Notes under the pieces: generated by a model
The model's database searches: none
The model's input: only the letters and a program-made list of their open reading frames with translations
Told to the model about the DNA's origin: nothing
Made by a program: the position numbers and the translations under genes
DNA from: Bacteroidales bacterium
GTDB taxonomy: Bacteria > Bacteroidota > Bacteroidia > Bacteroidales > WCHB1-69
Direction: 5' to 3'
Assembly: GCA_017617445.1 (NCBI GenBank)
Contig: JAFZWE010000003.1
Span: 1-55,194, forward strand
Length of the DNA: 55,194 nt
In this document: one piece after another, positions 1 to 9,459 of the stretch
Position numbering within the stretch: the stretch's first letter is position 1
Layout: each line of letters starts with the position of its first letter

Positions 1-3000
1 CCACGTAGCACTCTTCCGCCGTGATGGCAACGGTCACGTCGCTGCCGTAAGCCACCACCGTGTCGGCCGGGCTCACGCTGCCGCCGAAACCGTTAGTGGC
101 GCTCACATGGTAGGTATATTGTGCAAACTGCGCCTCCACGGTGTGAGTGCCCCGCACATCGTTCAGCGTAAGCTCTGCGCTGGCCGGCTGGGTTTCCCCA
201 TCCACCAGCCATCCGCTCACGTAGTAGCCCTCCTCCGGCGTGGCCGTAAAGGTCTGGCTTTCGCCGCACAGCACCTCCACCTCTCCGGTCGGGCTGATGC
301 TTCCACCCACGCCCGCCTGCGCCGTCACCGTGTAGGAATTTTTCACAAATTCAGCTACAATAGATTGGTCTGCCAAAATATTTTCAAAAGTAAACGTATT
401 CAAAGAACCCACATAATCTCCATTAACAAATACAGAATCAACAGTATAGCAATCCCATGCCAGCGGAATTTGCAAATCCCCACCGCAAGGCACCGTCTGC
501 TGTGTTTGCAGGAGCACTTCGCCTTGGCTTTGGAAAACGATCTCAACATTATGTTCTGTTTGAACATCATAATAAACACTAATTAACTGATCATCAGACA
601 AATTGGTCAGTGTATAGAAGACCGTATCTCCGAGCAGAGGATTCATATTGGGATGATGTTCCAACCCTGCCGTAATCTCCTGATTGTTCAGGAAAACAGA
701 AGAGACCTGTTCACAGGGGGCAGGCACCACATAGAATGTCACATCACCGTCACAATCCACGGTACTCTGTTCCAAGAAGATGGAGCCATTGCCATGATTC
801 TCCACATCCAAGCTGTAATTGATACCGGAAAAATGAGCAGCAAGTTCCACACTATCACGTATATCTGTCAAGTGAACAATTGCATTAGCTCCTTCAAAGG
901 TAAGATCGCTCAACGGAATTTGCACCCCATTCACAAAAACAGAATCAATTTGATAGCACTCCCACGGTGCAACCACAAAGTCCAGGTCTTCTCCGCATGG
1001 AACCTCCATTTGCTGAGGAGTAATTGTCCCTCCGAACAGATGGGACACTGTAACAGGATACATTATCCGAGAGAACATCACCTGAATTTGATGGTTCGCT
1101 ATCACCCATTCCAAATCAAAGCGGCACTGGCCTCCCGTGGTATCCAGATCATTGGTTTTCAAATCCCCATCCACCCAAAGACTGTCTACAAAATAGCAAT
1201 CATCCGGGGTCAGCACCATGGAGAATGTCTCGCCGCAAGAGAGCACGTTCTCATTCGGGACACTCACTGTGCCAAACGCGTTGGCGATCACATTGACAGT
1301 GTCTTCCATCAAACGGAAAGTCACCTCAACCTGCTTATTTTCATTAATTCCTGTAAAAGAACAGAGGTTCATTGAGCCCACATAATCGCCATTCACCCAC
1401 ACAGAATCGACCTCATAGCAATCGTCGGGAATAAAATTCACCTGAACATCCTGACCGCACAACGGATGAGCGTTCGTCACAGACACAAGGCCTCCATTCC
1501 CGGCGGCAGCGGTAACATCATAAACTATCGGGATGAACTCCACCTTTATCCAATGTATCTCTTGCACATTGGGAATGCGGAAAACAAAATCATCTCCCAC
1601 CCTCTGCAGAGAATCCAGCGCAGAAGAGCCATTCCAGAGCAGTTGCGACACCTGATGGCAATCATCCGGACGAATCAGCAACTCAAAATCATCGCCGCAT
1701 GGAACATCATTGGTGTCGGGCATGGATATCTGACCTGCCCCATTTTGCTGGACAAACACAGGATAGTGAGTCCATGCAAAATGCACATCCACTGTTGCAT
1801 CCGCAACCACATGATGGAAATTAACGATAGAATCATTCCCCACATAAACACCATCCACAAAAACAGAATCAATCACATTGCACCCATCCGGCACAATTCT
1901 CAATACCGTATCACTACCATAAATCACCTGTGCGGAATCCGGGAAAACGTTTCCATGTCCATACACATTGGTGTGGATGACAAGGACATCCTGTTCCACA
2001 ATGACCGAGAAAGTATGGTCGGCGTGCATATTGTAGAAGGTATATTCCTCGGCGGGAGGAAGTGTATCCCCATCAACAACAAGATTCACAATATGATAAC
2101 CTTCTTCCAGTTGAATCTGGAAATGGGCATCCTCCCCGCACTCCACTGATGTCAACCACTCAGCTGACACAAACCAATGCTCTGTATTTTGCAAATCAAT
2201 GGAATATCTGTTTTTATGTAGATAGACATTCATATATACCGACTGATGAATATCCTGATATTCAAAAGAATCCAAAATCGGTTTCTGCTGCCCATTGATG
2301 ATTATAGAATCAATGGTATAGCAATCAGGGGCATTGACCCACAGCACGGTATCCCGTCCGCAATCCACTATGGAAGATTCTTCATGCAGCATCTCCTGCT
2401 CGAAGATCCACCTGGAGGAGACGGTATAAGCAAACTGTTCGTACACAAAAGTCAGCTGGTGGTCTGATGTCAGGTGATTCAAATACACGGATTCTGAAAA
2501 AGGAACAGGTTCCCCATCCAGCAAGACACTTTGTACACTATAGCATTCATCTGCAATAAAATACAGTTGGTAAGAGCTGTCGCATTCCACCATAGACACA
2601 GAGGGCACATCCATTACGACATGTTCCGGATTGGTCACCTCCACCTCGTAGAAACGGGGAACGAAGGAGGCACGAAGGACATGGTTGGAATGCAAATCAT
2701 TAAAAGTATAAAAGAATCTGCCGGACAGCGTATCCAGCGAACCATTGACACACGCATCATCCACCCATACAGAATCCAAAATGCCGCAATCTATTGGCAC
2801 GAACTCAAAACGGGGAGAAGTTCCGCACCCATAGGAGTTACTGGTGCCGTAAATCAAGCCATAGGGGTTGGAACTTGTGCTGACAGTGAATTCCATCCGT
2901 TCAAACAAGATGACAACATCCATATCCTGCTCCATCGGATTGATAATCAGTGTCATTTCCGAATCCAACACCACAGGTGTCCCGTTCACACGGACAGAGG

Positions 3001-6000
3001 CCAGCTGGTAGCAGTCGTCCGCGATCACATGCACCGCGATGCTGTCGCCGCAAGTCACAAGATGCGTACCCTCCCAATCGGTAGTTCCACCATCCGTACT
3101 GACACTCAGAACATACTGGTCTTGCACATACGAAATCCCTATTTCAAGATCCTCATTCATCACAAATTCCATAAAAAGGGTGTCTCCGGAGAGAGAGCAG
3201 GGCCATTCCTCCATAAAATCCGACAAACTGTACGACTGTTGATTCACCTGCAAAGAAGTGATGGAATGGCACTGAGGGATCAATGCATAGGGGCTGACAG
3301 CTTGTCCGCACGCCACCGTGCTGTCGGCCACAGAGACAAAGCTCCCCGCCGCCGCAATGAAATGTACGGAATCAATGGAGAAAACCGCCTGTACCTCGGG
3401 ATTGGCGCGCACATTCTGGAAGACATACCACAGGGTGTCACCACTGGATTGCAACTGTTGCGGAAGATACCATTCCCCATTCAGGCGGACAGAATCCAGG
3501 TGGTGGCAAGGAGCCGCCAAGAAAGAGACCTTCACCGTATCACTGCAGTCAATGGCGGAGGGGCGGTACATGGCCATGCCCTGTCCGACAACGGAGGAGA
3601 CCACTTCGTAGGAATAGCGCTCAAAGGACGCACTCAACATGACAGGGCCTTGCAACGAAAGGATATCATAGCTACCCACCCCATATTCATCCATTTCATA
3701 ATCAAATATTTCAAAACCATTGTAATAGACGTGGGCCAGAGCATTGCAATCATCGGGAGTAAAGGTGAAGTGCAGCGGACTTCCGCAATTCACGTATCCT
3801 GCGATTTCCGTTCCGGCAACCGTTCCCTCACCCATAGCGACAGCCACCACAGAATAGCGAATCGGCGCAAAAGTAGCGCGTATTTGATGGCTGACGTTCA
3901 CTGAATGGAATGTATAGGTCAGCGTATCGCCCGTATTGGGATCGGCATTGGGAAGTGAAGTCATGGCATTACGCATATACACCCCGTCCACCCATACAGA
4001 ATCCACCTGATGACAAGAGGAAGGAACCACCGAAAAAGAGAAATCTTCACCGCAATTCACAGAGGTGGTTCCCTGGGGAATGATGCTTCCCCCGGCAGAA
4101 GCCGACAAATCCATTTCGTATGGAATCAACTCAAAATCAGCGTAGAAAGTGTGATTGGCGTGCAGGTTGGAGAACGTGTACTGGGCATCATTGCCCTGCA
4201 TGACCAGGTCGGACGTACGGTCTTCCCCATCCACATACACGGTCTGGATGCGGTGGCACGCGGCGGGAGTTACCGTCAAGGTGCTGTTCTCGCCGCAATT
4301 TTTCAAAACAGTTCCGGAAGGCGAAACCAAGCCACCTTCACCCGCCGCGACTGTCAGCGTGTCACGGGTGACTGAAAATCCAGCATAAACCATAAAATTC
4401 TGTCTGACGTCCTGCAAATACAGAATCACCGTATCACCGAAACCATCCAATCCTGACGGACGACGTTCTGCCTGAGACAGCACATCCGTACCGTTTAAGG
4501 TCAGCGTGCTGACATGGCTGCACTCGTCGGGGATGCAAACCATCTGCAAATCCGTCCCGCAAAGCACGCTGTTGGAGCCACTGTTGGATACCGTTCCGTC
4601 GCCCGAAGTGCTGACGGTGACAGTATAGTATTGATATTCAAAATCTGCTGTAACCACATGGTCAGCATCCAGATGGGTCAATCTTCCCACCACGGTGTCA
4701 TTGATGGTCATCAACAAATCGTCGCGCTGTATGCCGTCCACATAAAAATGGGCCACTCGGTAGCAGTCCTCTGGAAGCAACTGGTACATGGCAGAGCCAT
4801 CGCAGATGGCCTCCGCCGGTCCCTGGATGGTTCCGTGGGCTGACTGGACAATGGAAATTCCATAATAAATGTATCCAAAATACACCGACAGCTGGTGGGG
4901 CCCTGAAAGGTGGGTAATCTCACATACATCAGTGATTCCCAAGAGATTTCCATCCAGTAAAACGGAGTCCACCTGGGCGCAGCTGGCAGGAGTGAGTGCC
5001 ACATTCACCGTGTCAAAATAGTTGACATGGGAAGCTGACATGGGAACCACCGTCCCTCTTCCATTCACTGTGACAAGCAGATCAAAAGTCACCGGCTCAA
5101 AGAGCACCTGCACATACGTCTCACTCAAGACCTGGCGCAAAGTATAGGGGGAGCTGTTTCCTTGCGAAACACCGTTCACCAGGACATCGGCAATCTGATA
5201 GCCCTCGTCGGGGGTGATTTGGAAAACAACCTCATCTTCATAAAAGACGGAAACGCTGTCTTGTCCGACGGAGGTGCCTCCCGTGACTGTCACATGTCCT
5301 TGTGGCTGGGCGGCCCAACGCACCAGATAGTGCTGATGTGAAAACACCGCCGCAATGGAATGATTCGCCACTACACTGTGGAACGTATAGCTATAGCCCG
5401 TCGGGATAACGCCGGCCCAAGGGGAACCATCCACATAAAGCGTGTCAATCAAATACCCCGCATCGGGCGTGATGGAAAAAGTCTGGTCCGACAGTCCTTG
5501 CACCGGCACCTGCCCTGAAGGATAGATCGTTCCGCCCGTTCCCGCGGACGCATTGATCACATACGCATCCAGACTGAAAACCACCCGCAGGTTGTGACTC
5601 TCCCGCACATTGGTGAATGTATAGGAATTCATATTGACCCCATGATAGCCGTCGGCATACACATCACTGACGTGATAACCGGGATCCGGGAAGAAATAGA
5701 ACGTGGTGTCATGTCCCCATGGCACCAGCACCTGATGGGTCACCCCGCCATCCGGCGTCACCGTGCCATGCGAATAGTCCGGCGTCACCCAAATGGCAAA
5801 TTCACGAATAGCAAATTCCACTGTAAGCACGTGAGAAGCAATCACATCTGTAAAAATATAGGTGTAAGCGGTCTGGTTGGCTGCCGCTGGAACGGGCACG
5901 CCATCCACCGAAACTGAACGAATCCAATAACCCTCATCGGCAGCGATGTTGAATGTGGCGGAATTCCCCTCCGGCACCACTGTGCTCCCCGGGGTGACCG

Positions 6001-6610
6001 TACCGCCTGCATTGGCATTCACCGTAATCGGGTATGAGAGGCCAGGCTGGTCGGCACGAATCAGGATGTTGTCCAAATATAGCGCCACCCCATTGTCATC
6101 ATAACGGTAATTGATAATGATATATTGGGTATTGGAAGGCAGATTCACAACATACTGCTGCCACGTAGTGTTGCCAACACTCTCAAAACCAGACTTCCAA
6201 GTAAAATCATAAACATCACTATAACTGTTCGCAAGACAATATCCCACACGGAAATTTTCGGAAATGGCATAGCCATCCACACGATACCAAAACCGCAACT
6301 GGACTGAATCCGCAGTAGCATTCTGTATTTGGGGAGAGATCAGATACTGGTCGGCCGGCAAAGACTCAGAATAGAGGTTGGCAAATGCCCAGCTGTGTGG
6401 CGAGGTGAAAACGCAGCCTGCATTCTGTGGGGTCTCCTCCTTGACGCCATAAAAATAACTGCCCAAACCATAGGGGTCGTCATAAATGGTCGCCCAGCCA
6501 TCAGTCAATACCGTACTCTCATCAAAACGGTAGGCATACGGCAATGAAAACTGGCTCCATGCAGCCACAACTGAAAACATCAATGCGAAAAACAGGTATA
6601 GTTTTTTCAT
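1..6610 (-). CDS. Giant secreted repeat protein, N-terminal 2203 codons (3' end outside window)
   Basis: An open frame runs without a stop from ATG 6610 to the left edge; start and edge lie in the same frame, and translations of several internal stretches are continuous. The start MKKLYLF plus a hydrophobic run ending near residue 19 (AAWSQ) is a signal peptide. Residues about 20-185 form a jelly-roll resembling the Cleaved_Adhesin/choice-of-anchor J family (VQLRFWY, YLDNILI). From about residue 190 onward there are about 25 complete repeats plus one partial of about 75-85 aa, each with a GG.. or G.V.P turn, a P(D/E)xCY..DSVxVNG core and a closing YTF..V..NH..xAxF strand. This matches divergent InlB B-repeat-like 'bacterial repeat' domains. 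It is probably a surface adhesin or T9SS cargo, but the C-terminal sorting domain is outside the window. The next gene upstream (coaD) is 111 bp away. Family assignment is from pattern recognition only. Confidence 0.9.
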   Translation of the reverse strand, partial: MKKLYLFFALMFSVVAAWSQFSLPYAYRFDESTVLTDGWATIYDDPYGLGSYFYGVKEETPQNAGCVFTSPHSWAFANLYSESLPADQYLISPQIQNATADSVQLRFWYRVDGYAISENFRVGYCLANSYSDVYDFTWKSGFESVGNTTWQQYVVNLPSNTQYIIINYRYDDNGVALYLDNILIRADQPGLSYPITVNANAGGTVTPGSTVVPEGNSATFNIAADEGYWIRSVSVDGVPVPAAANQTAYTYIFTDVIASHVLTVEFAIREFAIWVTPDYSHGTVTPDGGVTHQVLVPWGHDTTFYFFPDPGYHVSDVYADGYHGVNMNSYTFTNVRESHNLRVVFSLDAYVINASAGTGGTIYPSGQVPVQGLSDQTFSITPDAGYLIDTLYVDGSPWAGVIPTGYSYTFHSVVANHSIAAVFSHQHYLVRWAAQPQGHVTVTGGTSVGQDSVSVFYEDEVVFQITPDEGYQIADVLVNGVSQGNSSPYTLRQVLSETYVQVLFEPVTFDLLVTVNGRGTVVPMSASHVNYFDTVNVALTPASCAQVDSVLLDGNLLGITDVCEITHLSGPHQLSVYFGYIYYGISIVQSAHGTIQGPAEAICDGSAMYQLLPEDCYRVAHFYVDGIQRDDLLMTINDTVVGRLTHLDADHVVTADFEYQYYTVTVSTSGDGTVSNSGSNSVLCGTDLQMVCIPDECSHVSTLTLNGTDVLSQAERRPSGLDGFGDTVILYLQDVRQNFMVYAGFSVTRDTLTVAAGEGGLVSPSGTVLKNCGENSTLTVTPAACHRIQTVYVDGEDRTSDLVMQGNDAQYTFSNLHANHTFYADFELIPYEMDLSASAGGSIIPQGTTSVNCGEDFSFSVVPSSCHQVDSVWVDGVYMRNAMTSLPNADPNTGDTLTYTFHSVNVSHQIRATFAPIRYSVVAVAMGEGTVAGTEIAGYVNCGSPLHFTFTPDDCNALAHVYYNGFEIFDYEMDEYGVGSYDILSLQGPVMLSASFERYSYEVVSSVVGQGMAMYRPSAIDCSDTVKVSFLAAPCHHLDSVRLNGEWYLPQQLQSSGDTLWYVFQNVRANPEVQAVFSIDSVHFIAAAGSFVSVADSTVACGQAVSPYALIPQCHSITSLQVNQQSYSLSDFMEEWPCSLSGDTLFMEFVMNEDLEIGISYVQDQYVLSVSTDGGTTDWEGTHLVTCGDSIAVHVIADDCYQLASVRVNGTPVVLDSEMTLIINPMEQDMDVVILFERMEFTVSTSSNPYGLIYGTSNSYGCGTSPRFEFVPIDCGILDSVWVDDACVNGSLDTLSGRFFYTFNDLHSNHVLRASFVPRFYEVEVTNPEHVVMDVPSVSMVECDSSYQLYFIADECYSVQSVLLDGEPVPFSESVYLNHLTSDHQLTFVYEQFAYTVSSRWIFEQEMLHEESSIVDCGRDTVLWVNAPDCYTIDSIIINGQQKPILDSFEYQDIHQSVYMNVYLHKNRYSIDLQNTEHWFVSAEWLTSVECGEDAHFQIQLEEGYHIVNLVVDGDTLPPAEEYTFYNMHADHTFSVIVEQDVLVIHTNVYGHGNVFPDSAQVIYGSDTVLRIVPDGCNVIDSVFVDGVYVGNDSIVNFHHVVADATVDVHFAWTHYPVFVQQNGAGQISMPDTNDVPCGDDFELLIRPDDCHQVSQLLWNGSSALDSLQRVGDDFVFRIPNVQEIHWIKVEFIPIVYDVTAAAGNGGLVSVTNAHPLCGQDVQVNFIPDDCYEVDSVWVNGDYVGSMNLCSFTGINENKQVEVTFRLMEDTVNVIANAFGTVSVPNENVLSCGETFSMVLTPDDCYFVDSLWVDGDLKTNDLDTTGGQCRFDLEWVIANHQIQVMFSRIMYPVTVSHLFGGTITPQQMEVPCGEDLDFVVAPWECYQIDSVFVNGVQIPLSDLTFEGANAIVHLTDIRDSVELAAHFSGINYSLDVENHGNGSIFLEQSTVDCDGDVTFYVVPAPCEQVSSVFLNNQEITAGLEHHPNMNPLLGDTVFYTLTNLSDDQLISVYYDVQTEHNVEIVFQSQGEVLLQTQQTVPCGGDLQIPLAWDCYTVDSVFVNGDYVGSLNTFTFENILADQSIVAEFVKNSYTVTAQAGVGGSISPTGEVEVLCGESQTFTATPEEGYYVSGWLVDGETQPASAELTLNDVRGTHTVEAQFAQYTYHVSATNGFGGSVSPADTVVAYGSDVTVAITAEECYV
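2..6041 (-). repeat. About 25 protein-level tandem repeats in the giant gene
   Basis: Repeats average about 79 codons and are diverged, so they appear at protein level rather than as identical DNA. The first four or so lack cysteines and carry P(D)xGY in place of P(D)xCY. From about the sixth repeat on, most have a cysteine pair: one in a (V)xCG motif and one 12-16 residues later in xCY/xCH. On the plus strand this gives recurring short words such as acagaatc (the DSV codons). Confidence 0.8.
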
Positions 6611-6721
6611 AACAAATTATTTTTCAATATTTTAAGAAGGGCACAAAAACCCGATTTTATAATACGGAATTTCCCTACTTTTGTTTCAATTTTAACAAGA
6701 AAATTATTGTAAATAAGATAA

Positions 6722-7180
6722 TTATCCCAAAACAACTCCCTGGGGAACAAAAGCGGAATAATCCCCGTGATGGCGATAAACATCACGGACGATAGAAGAT
6801 GAAACAAACGAGAGTTCCGGCGGTGTAGTGAAGAATAGCGTCTGCACCTCCGGATTCAGGTGGCGGTTGGCTTGTGCAATCTCATTTTCATAAATGAAAT
6901 CATTGGAATTACGCAATCCTCTCAGGATGAAACCCGCATTCAATTGCCGGCACAAATCAACAGTAAGTATATCATAATCAATAATTTCCAAATTATCATT
7001 CATAGGAAATGCCTGCCGAATCCATCTCTTTCTCTGTTCAATGGAAAAGAAGCCCTGTTTAGCGGCATTCACACCGATAGCGACATAGATACGGTCAAAA
7101 AGCGGCATGGCACTCTCCAACACTGCCTGATGCCCACGGGTGATAGGGTCGAACGACCCCGGGAAAACTGCTATTTTCAT
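6722..7180 (-). CDS. coaD: Phosphopantetheine adenylyltransferase
   Basis: CoaD catalyses the fourth step of coenzyme A synthesis in the cytoplasm, transferring AMP from ATP to 4'-phosphopantetheine. The 152-aa product begins MKIAVFPGSFDP, the family's first strand, followed by the (T/H)xGH nucleotidyltransferase motif as TRGHQ. RGLRNSNDF and the late VSSSIVRD motif (family ISSSxIR) are also present, and the length is normal for bacterial CoaD. The internal ATG at 7180 was chosen over an upstream in-frame start at 7216 because it begins exactly at the conserved first strand and lies about 25 bp downstream of a promoter. It has its own promoter, so it is not necessarily part of the upstream lipoprotein unit. 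Confidence 0.96.
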   Translation of the reverse strand: MKIAVFPGSFDPITRGHQAVLESAMPLFDRIYVAIGVNAAKQGFFSIEQRKRWIRQAFPMNDNLEIIDYDILTVDLCRQLNAGFILRGLRNSNDFIYENEIAQANRHLNPEVQTLFFTTPPELSFVSSSIVRDVYRHHGDYSAFVPQGVVLG

Positions 7181-7205
7181 AATAAACCGTGATTTTTTTA
7201 AACGG

Positions 7206-7236
7206 CAAAAATACAAATTTTTCAGCAGGTTTCAAA
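7206..7236 (-). promoter_or_regulatory. coaD promoter
   Basis: On the minus strand, TTTG (7236-7233) is followed after 19 bp by TATTTTTG (7213-7206), the Bacteroidetes -33/-7 consensus with ideal spacing. The coaD ATG is 26 bp further on. Confidence 0.7.
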
Positions 7237-7246
7237 TAGATATATT

Positions 7247-8218
7247 TCATTCGTAATACTCGTATGCATCCACCAAATCAAGGTAAACGCCATTAAATCC
7301 CGCTTGCAAAACACGCTTCAAGTAGCTATCCCCTGCACCGCAGATAATCTCCTGCCATTCCTTGTTCCAATAATGGACCTTGTAATTTCCCGGCCAGTCA
7401 GGATTCTCTTTTCCCAGCCACTGAGGACGGTGACGGTTCCAAAACGGTTGCCAATAATAACGGTAATCCTCTGCCTCCCCGATGGACATATAACAGATTA
7501 CCAGCCGGTGTCCGCCATTGGACTTGACACGCATCCGTGCAACTTCCTCAGGGGTAAAGGACTCGCCATCATTGAAAAAGAGATCAATAATCAGCAGGTC
7601 ATAGTTGGTGGCACAAACGGCATCAACAAACGAAGTTTTTGATGTGAAATTTTCAGGATTAATAAGATAGAGGAAATTTTTCACTTCGCCCAAACGGGCA
7701 ATGTCATCACTGTTTTCCCCATTGGGACTGCCTGACGGAATGCAATCCAATCCACGACTGGGAGAAGCAAACGAGACAAAGCCCTCCTCCTCACAACAAT
7801 GACGGGCGTAAGAGACATGTTCCGGCTCCTCACAATAATCTGTGACCAGCACCGACTTTCCCAACTGCTTCATACGACGAAGATACCCCAGCATTCTGTC
7901 TGTTTCCGATAGCGGAGTAAGCTGTTCATCTGCAAGATAACCATAGAAAAGATCCTCCTGACCTTGTCCGTCAATGGCAGCCAGATAAGTAGCAGCCAGC
8001 CGAATTTCCGCCCCGGTCTCCGACACCATCAGTTCAACGCCGTTTTGCGGCACCACAATGAAATCGCTGTCACAAGCTCTGGCCGTCTCGCTGATACGAA
8101 CAACAAAATCCCGCATCGCCTGGCGATACTCCCCACCTTCCAGGCCGTCAGACCTGTTACAGGATGCCATGCAAAGCACCAAGAGAAGTGCCTCACAAAA
8201 GCAAATTAATCTATTCAT
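7247..8218 (-). CDS. Secreted lipoprotein, GH114/TM1410-like TIM-barrel hydrolase with permuted order
   Basis: A 323-aa lipoprotein: hydrophobic leader then lipobox VLCMASC. Its segments match the MJ1477/TM1410 relatives of GH114 (endo-alpha-1,4-polygalactosaminidase group): IVVPQNG, AIDGQGQEDLFYG, VLVTDY, FLYLINPENF, DLLIIDLFF, VICYMSIGEAEDYRYYW, and GFNGVYLDLVDAYEYY at the very C-terminus. In the family as I recall it, the YSIGEAEDYR and VYLDxVDAYEY strands come first and the PQNG, IDGxGxEdLfY and VLVxDY strands follow, so this protein appears circularly permuted. The acidic residues after VYLD and in IGEAED are the likely catalytic ones. It lies 15 bp behind the G3E GTPase gene and is probably co-transcribed. 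ATG 8218 was preferred over an upstream TTG. The substrate is unknown. Confidence 0.75.
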   Translation of the reverse strand: MNRLICFCEALLLVLCMASCNRSDGLEGGEYRQAMRDFVVRISETARACDSDFIVVPQNGVELMVSETGAEIRLAATYLAAIDGQGQEDLFYGYLADEQLTPLSETDRMLGYLRRMKQLGKSVLVTDYCEEPEHVSYARHCCEEEGFVSFASPSRGLDCIPSGSPNGENSDDIARLGEVKNFLYLINPENFTSKTSFVDAVCATNYDLLIIDLFFNDGESFTPEEVARMRVKSNGGHRLVICYMSIGEAEDYRYYWQPFWNRHRPQWLGKENPDWPGNYKVHYWNKEWQEIICGAGDSYLKRVLQAGFNGVYLDLVDAYEYYE

Positions 8219-8233
8219 TATCAAAATAATACA

Positions 8234-9439
8234 TCATTTGACCAAACAAGCATCCAAGGCTTTGGTGATGGCTTCCACGTCCATTTTCTGACCGATGAAA
8301 ACCAGCTTCTGCATCCGGTCGCCATACTCCAAATCCCAGTCGCGACGCAATCCCGGCTCGCGCTCCATCATGGCTGCCAGCTCCTCGGGCGGCATGGTGG
8401 CAAACCACAAACCAATGTCTTTCAACGAAATCTGCTTGCCCGCCTGCTCAAACAAATAGCACGCATCATATTCTGTTTTGAAATAACAGATTCCTTTGGC
8501 CCGAATAATATTCTTGGGCATCCGGGAAACGAACTCGTCAAACTTGCCCAGATTGAACGGCTGCCGGCGATAATAGACAAACGTGCTGATGCCATATTCC
8601 TCAGCTTCCCCCTCCTCATCGTGATGATGGTGATGATGGTGGTGTCCATGTTCATGATCGTGTTCGTGCTCGTGTTCGTGTTCATGCTCGTCTTCATCGT
8701 CCTCATCGGGGATATCCTCAATATGTTGGATCCAAGTAGCGGATGTGGCCACTTTGTCAAAATCGAACATCTTGGTATGGAGCAGGAGGTCCAAATCCAC
8801 ATCCCCGTAGTCACACTCTATGATTTGAGCCTTCGGCTGGATTTCGCGAAGGATGGATTTGACGCGTCCCAACTCGTGCGGAGTCACCTCGGAGGCTTTG
8901 TTCAAAAGGATGATATTGCAGAATTCAATCTGTTGGATCACCAGCTTCTCGATGTCATCCTCCCCGAGGTGGTCATTTTTGAGGGCGTCACCGCAGGCGA
9001 ACTCGCTTTGGAGTCGCAGGGCGTCCACCACAGTGACGATGCAATCCAGGCGCGGAATGCCATGACGGGTGTACTGGGGTGCCATCTGGGGGATGGTGAT
9101 CAGGGTTTGGGCAATGGGCTCTGGCTCACAAATACCGCTGGCTTCAATCACGATATAGTCAAAGCGATTTTGGGCCACGATGTCCGACAGCTGCTCTACC
9201 AGATTCATTTTCAGGGTACAGCAGATGCAACCGTTCTGCAAGGCCACCAGACTGTCGTCCTGCTGGTCAACGATGCCTCCTTTCTGGATCAAGTCGGCAT
9301 CAATGTTCACCTCACCAAGATCATTGACGATCACAGCAAACCGGATGCCTCTACGATTGGATAATATACGGTTCACCAGGGTTGTTTTTCCGCTGCCGAG
9401 ATACCCCGTAAGGAGCAGCACTGGGGTTTCCTTTTTCAT
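8234..9439 (-). CDS. G3E-family (CobW/ZNG-like) GTPase metallochaperone with His-rich loop
   Basis: A 401-aa cytoplasmic GTPase. It has the Walker A GYLGSGKT (12-19), the metal-binding CxCC motif (CICC, 71-74) within NGCICCTL, a VIEASG switch region, an NKAS guanine-specificity motif, and a C-terminal CobW_C domain. Between the GTPase and CobW_C domains is a strongly acidic/histidine stretch of alternating EH pairs, then eight histidines, at about residues 250-285. COG0523 proteins with such loops insert or buffer Zn, Co or Ni. No B12, urease or hydrogenase genes are nearby, so zinc homeostasis is most plausible, but this is inference. ATG 9439 is used; the longer reading would begin at TTG 9463. 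The DMT transporter ends 20 bp upstream. Confidence 0.9.
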   Translation of the reverse strand: MKKETPVLLLTGYLGSGKTTLVNRILSNRRGIRFAVIVNDLGEVNIDADLIQKGGIVDQQDDSLVALQNGCICCTLKMNLVEQLSDIVAQNRFDYIVIEASGICEPEPIAQTLITIPQMAPQYTRHGIPRLDCIVTVVDALRLQSEFACGDALKNDHLGEDDIEKLVIQQIEFCNIILLNKASEVTPHELGRVKSILREIQPKAQIIECDYGDVDLDLLLHTKMFDFDKVATSATWIQHIEDIPDEDDEDEHEHEHEHEHDHEHGHHHHHHHHDEEGEAEEYGISTFVYYRRQPFNLGKFDEFVSRMPKNIIRAKGICYFKTEYDACYLFEQAGKQISLKDIGLWFATMPPEELAAMMEREPGLRRDWDLEYGDRMQKLVFIGQKMDVEAITKALDACLVK

Positions 9440-9459
9440 ATTACTTAATTTATTAAATT

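Noticed and set aside
107-6547. Plus-strand open frames (up to 457 codons, e.g. 2531-3904) across the first 6.6 kb
   Set aside because: They are antisense to the continuous 2203-codon minus-strand frame. Their products are rich in H, R, Q and I without domains, as expected of shadows of the DSV/Cys repeats.
8621-9364. Plus-strand 247-codon frame opposite the G3E GTPase
   Set aside because: Its M/V-rich start mirrors the His-rich loop; the minus strand has all GTPase motifs.
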